Positions 26,901 to 36,300 of a stretch of DNA of 64,000 nucleotides are shown piece after piece. Under the pieces are notes generated by a model. The model searched no databases. It was not told the origin of the DNA and saw only the letters and a program-made list of their open reading frames with translations. Location: positions 1,505,001-1,569,000 of the forward strand of contig JALDNG010000048.1 of assembly GCA_024349245.1 (NCBI GenBank), read 5' to 3'. The stretch comes from Neodontobutis hainanensis. Its lineage: Eukaryota > Chordata > Actinopteri > Gobiiformes > Odontobutidae. How positions within the stretch are numbered: the stretch's first letter is position 1; each line of letters starts with the position of its first letter. The position numbers were made by a program, and so were the translations under genes.

Positions 26901-29585
26901 TTCCTTTAATTGTTGCGACCACGCACTCGCAATATCTCAGCCACAATTTTGGCAGTGGATGTGCTGTCCATTTTTCTATCCTTATCACAAGCAGACATCT
27001 TCTCCTTGATCCAGAGGCATACCTTCCTCCAAAAGAAACCATTTGAGAGGTTAGTCACGTGTCAGCCTGCCAATGGCTGACCCAATCGGACATTAGGTTT
27101 AAATATGCGATTTTGGGTTCCCATGCCATTTTTTCAGTGTAACTATTATGAGCTGCATTTGTATGAGTTTCCATCATTTTCCTATTCTCCTAAGAGACTA
27201 GGCCTCTTAGCTTGATTTACTTAAAATGTGATGTTAGTGGAACGCAGTGCCAAAAGTCTCATGCAGTAACAACACTCACCACAATCATCCATTTAACCTG
27301 AATAGAGGTAATTGCTAAAGCAGACCCTGCGGCTTCTCTGTACTGTGAGAATCCAAAGCAACCCCCAGCCCTCAAAGTCTCAACTCCTTCATCCGCTATT
27401 AGCATCATTGTGTTGTTGCTTGAACTCAAACAAATCTTAAAATATATATTTTTAAACATTTCATGATCAAACATCTCAAACTGTCTCAAAGGGTCTGATG
27501 CGGGACATCCTGTTAGCGTTACTGTCTCCAGAGCCTTCCTTCCTTTGCCACTGGAGTCTGATAATGCCATTCATGCACATTTGGGGAAAGTGGTTCACAT
27601 AGTACATCCACACAAAGGTTTCTTAAAGTCATATTAAATCAATCATTAAATTAAAATTAGTGGCCCCTCTAATGTACAGTCAAAAATGTAGCATTTAACA
27701 ACTACTTTTATTATTATGGACAATTTAAAGTCTATCAAACACTAAACCATGTTCGGTGCTAAGAAGTTGTAGTCCAGTAGTAATCTGTCAGTGTCTGGTG
27801 ATTTATAAAACATCCTATGAAAGATGTCTCCTGTCTAAAGGATAATCTAAAAAAAGTTGCTCTTTTCTTGACGCCTAATTCTATGTCAAGCAGTACACTG
27901 TCTTTCAGCTGCCAGCTAGTGCTCGTTACAGCTTCACTGAGCGCTAATAGTGTCCACAACCACCCGCAAAATCCTGCACTAACACTTGACTCATGTCTCC
28001 TCATAAGAACTCCATATTGTCCTTTTCTTCCCAGTGGAACATGTTCACAGATATCAGGTTCAGTAAATAATCTGCAATCTTTCTACAGCCATCCTAAAAA
28101 TCTTGTCCAATACCATAAAATCTTGTGTAGTTTCGGAAAGCCTAAATGTAAACCAGCCCATGCATGGACATGAGTGGTGGGAAACACTGTTTGACACTCT
28201 TTCTGGGGTCTGTTTCAAAAAACTGAAACTGTCCCATGGGTCAGATTAGTATTTTATATTAGAAACACATTTTCTCAAACATTATTGAGGTTTCTGTCCC
28301 TAAACATAACAGGCAAATAATCTATGTTTTCTGTAGTTTTTTTTAAAGATAAATTCAAATTTGAATCATCCTACAGACTACCTGAACTCAATCTTAGGTA
28401 CGTAAGCACCTTACAGCAAAGCACAACAATCGACACAGATCCTGATCCATGTCACAGGCTTTTAATCAAGCCCTAAACAAATTATATAAAGAGAAAAGAC
28501 AAGGGGCCTTTTCTTGCAAAGAAAAAAACAACCCTTCATTTGGAAGCCTTGAGTAAGATATTAAATACCTCAGAATGTTTGAAGCATCTGATGTGCTGCA
28601 GCAAACACAACAGCAAAGCACAATCACATGTAACAAGCAGCATATGGTTTTATTATCATTATGGAGGGCTGCAGGAGAAGGAAAAATAAGTAGGCCATAG
28701 GACGTTTCTGGCATGAGAGTTACAATAAAAAGTCTAAACAGTAAACTCAGTACAAATAATGTTTGTGGTAATTTTACTGAGCCAAATAATAACTGTTTGC
28801 AGTTCTATGTGTTGAGGCAGCAGCAAACATAGACATCTTCCCTTTTACAAAAACCTTTTAGGGCCAGTGCTGATGTTTAGCAATCCAGCTCATTGTTACG
28901 GTTCAACAATTTAGGCAAGGCTCTCAAACAAGAAATGTGGCCTCAAAATGATGGTGATAGGAAAACCGAATTCACTCTTGAAATGATTTATTGTAATATT
29001 GTAGTATGTATACTGTCTATATTGGATTTGGTTTATAATGTAACTACCGTAACGTAATCACAACTGTCTCATTAAGACACATTTCTACAACAGCCACAGC
29101 CAATATATTTTACACTGGCTCTGGGAATGTGACTACAAAATAGCCCTCTTACAGTCCCAAGTGTCTGCCAGCACAACTATTTAAATGCTGTACATTAAAC
29201 CAATAAAGTTGCAACACTCTTCATTCCTGATTTGGGTTTTGGTGCTATGTAGCAGCAACATGCCAAGCCAAGAAACCCCCTCCAACAGAGGAACTCCCCA
29301 CAGCCGACACTCCCACTGTAATGAGCTACGGTCTGCATGTGCTCCACAGCAGCTCCGAGCTTCTACGCCTGGACACTGAGCCGGTCCAGCTGTGAGCATG
29401 CTGTTAAATGTGTTAAGCACTTACTGCGTAAACTTCTGAGCTGAAGATGGCGAAGGAGAGAAGCAGCAACAGCAGTCTAGAGAGATTAAAAAGAGAAGTA
29501 ATAAACATGAAATACCGTGGTGGTACAGTCAATCCCACTCAGACACTCACCTCTCACTGTGTACTCCGGTGTGTTGTCCTTGCAT
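62..29585 (-). CDS. col4a2: collagen type IV alpha 2 chain, 5' part (18 coding exons; continues beyond base 1)
   Basis: Encodes the N-terminal ~373 residues of the alpha2(IV) chain, partner of alpha1 in basement membranes. Coding exons, high to low: 29585-29551, 29476-29425, 14882-14802, 3125-2991, 2851-2807, 2725-2609, 2500-2432, 2342-2307, 2211-2158, 2069-2034, 1883-1842, 1619-1548, 1443-1399, 1294-1247, 1159-1124, 1008-964, 555-498, 175-62. The frame is open across all joins. Order: 29-residue leader (polar head, six-leucine core, ending VYA), 7S exon with four cysteines (PCGGRDCSGGCQC), then Gly-X-Y. DGCNGTQG carries the conserved glycosylation sequon; GVRGDAG carries an RGD. Alpha2 is favoured over alpha4/alpha6 by SGGCQC, KGETGIMGFPG and the interruption pattern, but CFPEKGAR is also alpha6-like. 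The donors at 1548 and 62 (both GTCTG) are weak, so those two ends are provisional. Confidence 0.85.
2892..2940. repeat. (GT)n microsatellite, about 24 repeats
   Basis: Uninterrupted GT dinucleotides in the col4a2 intron between coding exons 4 and 5, only about 40 bp from the exon 5 acceptor. Polymorphic length is likely. Confidence 0.97.
5690..7440 (+). mobile_element. decayed non-LTR retrotransposon, R2/R4-like (Rex6/Dong type), internally deleted
   Basis: Broken frames match the reverse transcriptase and C-terminal restriction-like endonuclease of R4-clade LINEs. The segment 5937-6272 reads through WK.TLEA, KCGIYQGDALSPLFF, GLNPLSQII and LLYMDDI, the last being the catalytic Y-x-D-D box. 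The segment 6301-6440 continues (KCGRMVTKRGKV, SYKYLGIPQANG) with stops. The segment 7207-7392 reads AKILWDFQIQT and IVVVDKQ, the endonuclease region. Upstream 5700-5930 matches the region before the polymerase, then jumps at about 5937 straight to motif A/B sequence, so an internal block is missing. It has several stops and frameshifts, cannot be active, and lies antisense to col4a2 in an intron. Confidence 0.8.
9100..9137. repeat. short SINE-type fragment (CCATCTTCTACCGCTTATCC motif)
   Basis: TCATCCATCCATCTTCTACC followed by GCTTATCCGGCAACCCGG is a common tail motif of teleost SINEs on the reverse strand. Only this short piece remains. A weaker copy, TTGTCTTCTACTGCTTATCC, lies near 38493-38512. 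Confidence 0.45.
14802..14882 (-). other. col4a2: col4a2 coding exon 3, start of the 7S domain
   Basis: An isolated 81-bp exon (27 residues) flanked by clear AG and GTAAGT splice sites, about 11.7 kb from the next exon and 14.5 kb from the previous one. It encodes GGKKHSG followed by the cysteine cluster PCGGRDCSGGCQC and FPEKGAR. This is the N-terminal 7S segment whose cysteines and lysines crosslink four protomers. The cysteine spacing is as in vertebrate alpha2 and alpha6. Confidence 0.9.
15112..15171 (+). repeat. dispersed repeat tail (TTTCCTGGATAAATAAAGG type)
   Basis: ATCTCAGTGGGACTTTCCTG then GATAAATAAAGGTTAAATAA and an A-run: a widespread 3' tail of fish retroposons. Only the tail is present. 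Confidence 0.45.
16131..16150. repeat. (GTTA)n short tandem repeat
   Basis: Five tandem GTTA units in the long col4a2 intron. Confidence 0.85.
16817..16900. repeat. short dispersed repeat with AAAGCGCTTT arms
   Basis: An ATAATAATAATC-type start, then TTTATAAAGCGCTTTTACAT and, 40 bp later, CAAAGCGCTTTACATACAT. The two arms share AAAGCGCTTT and ACAT, in direct order. Similar short units are frequent in fish genomes; the family is not assigned. Confidence 0.35.
19381..19540 (+). mobile_element. tRNA-derived SINE of percomorph type
   Basis: Starts GGTGTCTCGGTGG with a tRNA-like head, has a B-box-like GGTTTGATTCC at 19434-19444, a C/T-rich body (ATCTCTCCCCCTGTTTCCC) and ends CTGTCTAATAAAAGCAAAAA plus an A-rich tail. 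This head-body-tail order is common in spiny-rayed fish genomes. The family name is not assigned. Confidence 0.7.
20145..22035 (+). mobile_element. decayed L2/CR1-type LINE with 3' tail and doubled 5' monomer
   Basis: The broken reverse-transcriptase frame covers about 20865-21290 (AFDTVIHHMLVSSL, ALQWFKSYLLGRSFKVSW, SLGSVIQKHGFSFHCYVDD, then LVIPANPKTYHNL). It continues with stops to about 21860 (RPFLAEHSTQILVQALVLSKLDYCNALLAGL-like segments). The 3' end has the tail common to fish L2 elements, GTAAGTCGCTTTGGTTAAAA followed by GCGTCTGCTAAATG (21991-22024). At the 5' side a ~110-bp segment is present twice (see findings). Frameshifts and stops make it inactive. Confidence 0.8.
24400..24780. 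other. GC-rich unique block in a col4a2 intron, possible regulatory element
   Basis: A 380-bp stretch clearly richer in GC than its surroundings and without repeat features. An open frame of 125 codons spans it but has no recognisable domain, signal or splice context. The 3' part has homeodomain-type core sequence (CACTAATTAC at about 24733). A noncoding enhancer is one explanation; this is inference. Confidence 0.3.
29425..29585 (-). other. col4a2: col4a2 start codon and signal-peptide exons split by a 74-bp intron
   Basis: The ATG is at 29585-29583 in the context GGAACCATGC. Twelve codons later (35 nt) there is a strong GTGAGT donor at 29550. The acceptor, a long pyrimidine tract ending TAG, lies at 29480-29477. 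The next exon (29476-29425) completes an Arg codon, encodes a run of six leucines and ends at a GCA codon before GTAAGT. The intron is 74 bp. Joined, this gives a good secretion signal: short polar and basic head, hydrophobic core, small residue at the end. As I recall, human COL4A2 also has its ATG in a separate exon behind a noncoding first exon, so this layout looks ancestral. An in-frame ATG inside the intron (29508) was rejected as the start. Confidence 0.75.
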
Positions 29586-30275
29586 GGTTCCACTGATGTG
29601 TGCACTTTTGGCTTTACAGCATAACTTTTCAACCTGACGCACAGATTGACGTAAAATATCTCAGAAAATACACTTTAAATTAATGTCCACCTCAAAGTAA
29701 AAAAATAAATAAAATAAAATAAAAGCATCGTACGGAAATAACTCAAATGCTTTTGAATATGTGTCACATATTAAAGCTGCACTTAGGCCAATGTCGTTAC
29801 TTACGGTCCCCCCAGCCTTGTGCAAAGTACAATGTTGAAGGAAACGGGCGCCGATGGACTGGGAAGTGCGCGCTCCCGAGCCAAAGTTTAGCACAGGTAC
29901 CACAGTTTGTGTAGCTGCAAAACTTCCACTGATATTCACAGAAAAACCACCAAGAGTGGCGAGTAGTCCTTCTCCTTAAACCGAAAAGCCAAAGTGTTTG
30001 CGAGATAGTCTGCTTTAGGATGGGCGAGGGTGGTCTTCTTTTTGGGTAGGAGGGGGGTGTGGTACAGATAGAAACTAGACCAAGTTGCATTGATCAGACT
30101 CTCACATCGTCTCGGACAAAGATGCAGCCGACGGCGCTGACCCAATTGTGGAGATAAACTTAATTAAAATTAAGATTTTCGTTTTTATTTTATTATTATT
30201 ATCTAAAAAGAGGACACAGCGGCGCGTCAACAGGTGGTGGTTACGCGGAGACAGTCTTCACCGGACGCTGCTACG
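29586..30275. promoter_or_regulatory. shared bidirectional promoter and 5' UTRs of col4a2 and col4a1
   Basis: The two collagen start codons are divergent and 691 bp apart, the arrangement known for all vertebrate type IV collagen pairs. The interval has CpG clusters against an AT-rich background (around 29848-29880 and 30219-30276), a GC-box-like GGGCGAGGG at 30022-30030, a G-rich run at 30049-30057 (C-rich on the minus strand, similar to the CTC box described for mammalian COL4A1/COL4A2), and a CCAAT box at 30142-30146, about 130 bp before the col4a1 ATG. No clear TATA box is placed correctly. Transcription start sites cannot be set from sequence alone. Confidence 0.7.
29805..29900 (-). other. 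col4a2: probable noncoding first exon of col4a2 (3' end only)
   Basis: On the minus strand a near-ideal donor, GTAAGT, occupies 29804-29799 in a CpG-rich stretch about 220 bp upstream of the col4a2 ATG. It would end a noncoding exon that joins an acceptor before the ATG exon. Two acceptors are possible: after the T-rich tract ending TTTGAG near 29692, or TGCGTCAG near 29636. The 5' end given here is nominal because the start site is unknown. Known vertebrate COL4A2 genes begin with a noncoding exon, which supports the reading. Confidence 0.5.
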
Positions 30276-30344
30276 ATGCTGTTCCCGTGCACAGCCCTGG
30301 TCGTGCTGGCTCTCTGCTTAAACTTAGACCTGACACACGCTGAG
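30276..30344 (+). other. col4a1: col4a1 coding exon 1, signal peptide
   Basis: Twenty-three codons from the ATG at 30276 to a canonical GTAAGT donor at 30345. They encode a hydrophobic leader (LVVLALCL core) ending THAE, typical of a cleaved secretion signal. Exon 2 begins with GCGASC, so almost the whole exon is the leader. Human COL4A1 has the same layout: a leader exon, a very long first intron, and a cysteine-rich exon 2. Confidence 0.85.
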
Positions 30345-33300
30345 GTAAGTGATCCCAATATACGACTTTGGGAAAGAGTCACTGACATTATGTGTGCAAT
30401 TTTGAACTTTTTGTCAGTGTCTCAGAGAGAAAGAGTGGAAACTGTTTTAAACTTTGAAAAGCCATGTTTTTATTCATTATAGTGTCACTTGGTTAGTGCT
30501 CATTGCTCAAATATTTTAGTATCTGTGTGAAATCTGTGGCCACTGATTTATGTTTTACCCCCAAACCATAATTTCGTTTCGGCCATGCTGCTCTCAACGC
30601 TGTAGTGGATCTAGACCCGGTCCAGCCTCCCACCCTTCTCCTGTTGCAGAGGGACAGGCAGAGGGTGGGGTCCTACGCTAACTCCAGTAAAATGGGCTCA
30701 AATCACATCAAGACTCTGCTCAGCTCCTGAGCGTTTACTTTACATTTATAGTGTATAAGCACATCCTTTGCATTACAATTTGGATACAAGAATAAAACTG
30801 CACATTGAATTTTCATCACAAATAAACCCAAGAACTCAGATTTGAATGCAGACTCCTAAATACCCAAGGTCTATGGGTCAAGGAAAGGAAGTCTGTATAT
30901 CATCAGGAGACAGTAACAGCAGAGTTGTGCTACTAGTTTTTAAACAGAAATGGAGACTTATATCTAGGGAACTATAAAGTTTGTACAAATTGTGAGAACA
31001 TGCCTATGAATGCATACATTGTACACTGCTTCCTGGGCGTGTCTCAAGGGAACAGTTTTATCATCATATGGGGAGTATCTCAGTCTCTCAATCTTTGCTG
31101 GAGTGTCTTAAAGCCACTGTGTTAATCCAGCTGGGATGGATTGTGGCTGTCATTAAGACAAATGCAGTTTTAGGTTACTCATCTACTTTTGATGAAACAT
31201 TAGTAAAGTGTTTTTTTGTTTTGTTTTGTTTTTTGCATCTTTTTATCTAAAAGACATACAAGATCAGTCTTAAGTGTTAAGTTCAACTAACCAGCTGGAA
31301 CTACTTTTATCTACTGGCTCGTGGCTGCATGGCTGAATAGCAACACAAACAGGAAACAAAAGACACTTTGGAAAGATTGAGCCCTGGAGAGGAAAGGCAG
31401 TGAAGAGGTGTTTATCTGGCTGAACATCTTGCTAGTGATCAAATGACACAAGTGAAATAAACATTTGGGATATGGGATTTGCATATTACTCTCCAAAGGA
31501 AATCTGATTCTCCTTCTCGAGAGTTCTCGAATGTACAACGTCTTCTTTTTCTTGTCTCTAATGAATTCTGTTTTCGCTCCTGTAATCTTCTTCTGTGTCG
31601 GTCTGAGTGAAAAAAAATACATAGTTTGGGTAAATATGGTTCAATGTGACTTTTTTATTCTTACATAGGAAGGTGACATTGACAGCATATCATTCGGGTA
31701 AAGTGAGACCAGGAGCCAACAGGAACTGTAAACATCATTGGCATGTGATAACCCAACAGTAGGCTAATTTCTTGAACTCTGTTTTCATCTGAACATGAAT
31801 CAATATCCCACTGGTTTATAAAACCTATCAGCAGTGTCTTCGTTGGTTAGCTCTTGAATGCTAGACAAAAAATGGGAAAAGACAGTTGAGGGGCAAACTG
31901 GAGCTTGGAAGCCTGCTGTGTGGGATGATGGATTGGAAAGCTGAGGATCATTCTACATCCTGAGGAATGTGCATGTATTGTCTATAGAAAACCATCATAG
32001 GGTCTGGATCTGTGGGACCTCCTGACCAAAGTGCTGACAAGGGGTCTTGTAATTTGATCTAGGCTTGATCCTGTAGATTAACACCCCTAAACACCCCTCC
32101 CACACAGACAACAGCTGACCTTGTCACCACACAACTGGCCACCAGCCAAGCAAAGAAGCCTGAGTAGGCCCAACCTGGCTCACCCTGTTCACACACTGTT
32201 GTAAAATGCCTACATTTGGAAGAGCTGTGCTTGTGCTTGTGCTTCTGTATTTTGACAGGTGTCTCTAGGTGGCAATGATAATACTTTTCTGACCTTGATA
32301 GTCACGTAGTGTGTCAGGTCTGACCCACTTTGTGCCTGTGTGTCCTCTGGCTCCTTTAATATGTCAAAGATGGGATTAAATAGTGGAAGGATAAACACTG
32401 TAAAAGTCCTCTGTAATTCACTGTGGTCCTCCAACACAGGTTGATAGAATTGATGTCTTCTACTCTCATGACCAACAGAAGGAAGAACATTTACATGTAT
32501 TATAATCATATATAATATATGTAATAGCCTAGCCATCTATCCTAGTTGGTCCAATTTCTGCCAAGTGAAAAGCATTGTGAAAAGAATGGACCCCAGATCC
32601 AAATCACTTTGCACATGGGTATGAATGCTTATACGACTACAATTTATTTAATAACAATTTTATATTTTAAGTAATTGTAAATGAATAGTTCCCAACTTTC
32701 AAAGTTCTCACACAATATTTTCAAACAAACTATTGTGTGTTAAATCTCAGCTTGGGTTTTTCCCTAAAAAAAGATTTGTCAGGGCGAATGTACAAATAAG
32801 CCAGTTAACTGTGAAATTGGTGAGTCATAAAAGTCATTTGTGGTTTTGTAGTGGATGGTGTAATGGATACCTAACAGTGAGATGGGAGTTAGCGACTGAT
32901 GGATGGTTTGAGCGCCAGAAGCAGAGGAATGCCGAGTAAGGCCAGAGATGATGCGCCGAAGAAAATCTGTTTGTCTCACTCTTGTCCTTGACCCTAACTC
33001 CCTCCAAACTGTCTCAGTAAAGGAGCCTAATGAAGACAGTGAGGCGGTTCATTAGATTTACGATTCAGCACGGTTTTCCCTAAAGAGTGAAGTGTTGGCC
33101 ATGTCCTTCTTCAGCTGTTGTTTGTCTTAAAGTTTTCTTGAAGAACAGGTGCAAGGCTTGTTTTCTCACTTAACTTAACACACAATGTCCAAATGTAATG
33201 TCCAAATGTCTCATTACGTAGCTGTAACTCAGGCTGTAATTACATTGTATGTCTCTGTTTGTGTCACGTGACCAAAGCTGTCATTCTGTGGCTGTTTGTG

Positions 33301-36300
33301 TGTCACAATAACTGTATGGGTGTGTAACATGTATGCGGGACATTAATCTGAGCACATGGAAAAATTAAATACATGGTGTAAATCATCACATTTGATGTTG
33401 ATGCGTGTTTAATGTTAGGACTTAGCATTTAGTGGTTAGTGTAATTGAGAGTGCATAAGCACTGTCAGTGATTGTGCAGCATTAGAGAAATGACAGACAT
33501 GTAAGTGTGTACATCATATTTGTAATATCATTGTTGAACAGTGTATTGTAGTTTCAGCCATTTTGAATTGTTTGTTTGGATTTTTTTAAACATTCATAAT
33601 GAGTTGAATGAAGCTGAATTATTTTGTGAGACAACAGTAAGAATTTCCTATTTTACCAAATGAAAACTGAGGGAAATGTTCCAAATTACACAAAACACTT
33701 CCTGGGAGTCAGCTTTCTTAAGTTTACCAAACATAGGGTTGGGACCAAGGGTGGGCCCCTCCAGAACTTATATAGTTCTCAACAAAATATACAGCTCCAT
33801 TTCTAAAATCATGCAGTACTTTTGTGTCCATGTGTTTTTAATAAAGTTTTTGACTTCACTTAGCCTGGCCAGAAAGACCCATTCACTTGTGGGTCTGGAC
33901 CCCCTCCCTTTCAAACCAATTTCCAATGGAATGAACAAAACCATTTATCTACAATGGGGAGGGATGTATGCAATGCTTAATTTTTATGATTGGATGTATG
34001 TTTTTCAAATTATGTTTGTAATTTCTGAGTATATTGGTCCCGCCCTCAAATTCTGATTGGTTGTGTGTCCATCCAATTGCAATCAGTGACATTTTATTCT
34101 GTGTCATTTTGTTCTGCCTTATTCTTTGTATTAAATAATTATGATAGCTGGTCAGGCTACTTTACAAATAGATGGTATTATGGGATGAAATTTTTTTAAA
34201 ACGTTAGGAGCTTTTCTGTGTGACATCAGTGACATAGTAAGATGTGTGGCTTAGTATGATCGTTTTTCATTTATAACTTGAAGTTGGAACTGCAGTAAAC
34301 GTTCACAATCTGTGTAGACCTTCATCTTTTCATATTATTTATGTTAGATAAGTGTTGTGTATGGCATATCCATAGTGACAATAATAAACCACTATGGCCA
34401 TGCACATTCTCTGTTATTCTTGTTCCACCAATATAAACACACACATGGATAACCATAATAGCTTTTCTTTTCTCCCACTGCTGAAACGCTCAAAAAGTTT
34501 TGTGTTTTGTTTTGGTGCTTGTGACTCACCAGAATCAGTTAAAAGAGACCATTTGTTCTCATTAAAATCCCATCCAAACAAATAAAGATGGAATCAGAGT
34601 CGACTCTAAAGGTCAGCTGAGGCTTTAAACTGGTACACTGCAGGACGGACTGTTCCTCATATGGCATGGCTCTTCAACTGAAGGTAGTGTTGGTTGTGCT
34701 TTGGCAGAAGCAAAGAAAAACAGAAAAAGGATTAGGTTTGGGTCAAACAATGTTTAAAAAAAATCGCTTAACCTTAAATAACATTGAATCCTTCAGGTTC
34801 ACTCATTTTGGAAACCAAGACTGTGTGTTCAGAAATCACTGTAACAAAATCAAGTCAGGTAATGAATTGTGCAAATATATTCTTTTCTGGTTTAAACAAC
34901 CTCCTTATCTGCAATGGAATGTTTCCCGCTTTATTTGTCACACACATGTACTTCACTTAACTTTTACAGATTCCTTTTTAAGGAAGAAGTTGCTCATGTA
35001 ATGAGAAAAGACATCAGGAAAGGGTGCGTAGGCTAATCTCCCCATATACAGGAAGTTTAGACATTAAATCTGTTATTGGAGCCTATATTCTTCTGATGAC
35101 AGCATCACTAAAGCCTCAGGGCATTGGTGTTACAATGGCAGTGACATAATGACGATACAGGTGATAAGGTCTGATGTGGAAACAGTAGAACAATAGAGAG
35201 CTGCTTTCCTTTTGAGCGTTCCAAGCCAAAAATGTCTGATATGATATTTTTTTCAGTTTGTTGCACATTTGGAAGCAAAAAGCAAAAATGAAGAGCTACT
35301 TTGAGTGGTTTCGGAAATCCCCCACAGCCTCACACCCAAAATAAAACCCAGTTTTGGCGGCTGTGATTTAAGATAATCGAACGAAAGGATAATCTCTCCC
35401 TTTTAGAAAGAACTACATCACACATGTATAGTGCACTCAAATGTCTAGTCTAAAGTGCAACTTTATTTTATGTAGTGTACTGTTAAGTCACTTTTCTATT
35501 AACTCCTTTTAATGTGTCTGGTTTGGAATTCTATTTCAAATTATAATTTTATGGAGCAATGGGCGAGACATGTGAGAGTGTGGGAATATTTCACATTAGA
35601 TGTTTGTGGTTGGTCACAGAGGTCACTGCATGCTTGTCCTCACGTGCCGACATTTTTTCCCAGATACTAGAGCGCTCTTTAGAGAGATGCAGAGCTGACC
35701 AAGCCCCTTCTTGTCTTTGTGAGCATAAAAGGCAAGGAAGAGGCCTTCATTCTTAGTAAAAGAATGACTTCCTAAACCCTACATCCTGTAGCCCAATGAT
35801 GTACATTTAGAGAGAAACTACAAGTGCTCAGAGCTCACCTGAACTCAAATGGCTTCATGGCTTCAACAAACATTGTTGCTTTCACTGCCCCACTCTATAA
35901 CTGCCTCAATCACAGATGTGTTTGCAGAAAAAGGTGCTGCTGTGCATAGTATCTCAGTCACGTTTCTGTGCACAGGCATGTCAAACATGATGATTTGATT
36001 TTTGTGTTTATTAGTTCTTTGGACCGCTGCTGTTTCTGTGGGATTGATGAGGAATGTTTTATTGCTGTTTATAACAATCACCGCTCAGATCTTAAACATG
36101 TGGGCATGTGAACAATGCTGTACATAAAGCCTCCACTTTTACAAAAACAAGACCAACAACAAGCTGAACACATTCGTTTTCCCAGATTTTATTACCTTTA
36201 CAGTGTGTTTACTGAGAAGACAACTGTCCTGTGGGCATAAACTATCAGCATCTGTTACTAGATGGAGTGTTTTTGTAGAAATTAGAGCCGGGAAGTTCCC

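Larger units (their letters stand above)
14883..29424 (-). other. col4a2: col4a2 intron between coding exons 2 and 3 (14.5 kb)
   Basis: Bounded by GTAAGT (29424-29419, minus) and the CAG acceptor before 14882. It contains a LINE-tail-like fragment (15112-15171), a short dispersed repeat (16817-16900), a tRNA-derived SINE (19381-19540), an L2-type LINE with doubled 5' monomer (20145-22035) and a GC-rich unique block (24400-24780). No further exon was found; small open frames here look random. Confidence 0.7.

Noticed and set aside
29506..29508. ATG at 29508 (minus) as the col4a2 start
   Set aside because: It lies in a pyrimidine-rich intron bounded by strong GTGAGT and TAG sites. Joining the flanking exons gives a cleaner leader with the ATG at 29585. 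It remains a possible start only if the intron is retained.
30234..30275. Upstream in-frame start for col4a1 giving 14 extra residues
   Set aside because: The codon at 30234 is GTG, not ATG. The ATG at 30276 directly precedes a normal signal peptide.
33676..34160. 126-codon frame and a possible hAT-type element (GGGTTGGGACCAAGGGTGGG)
   Set aside because: The frame has no family resemblance. The sequence recalls hAT ends, but no paired terminal repeats or target duplication could be shown.
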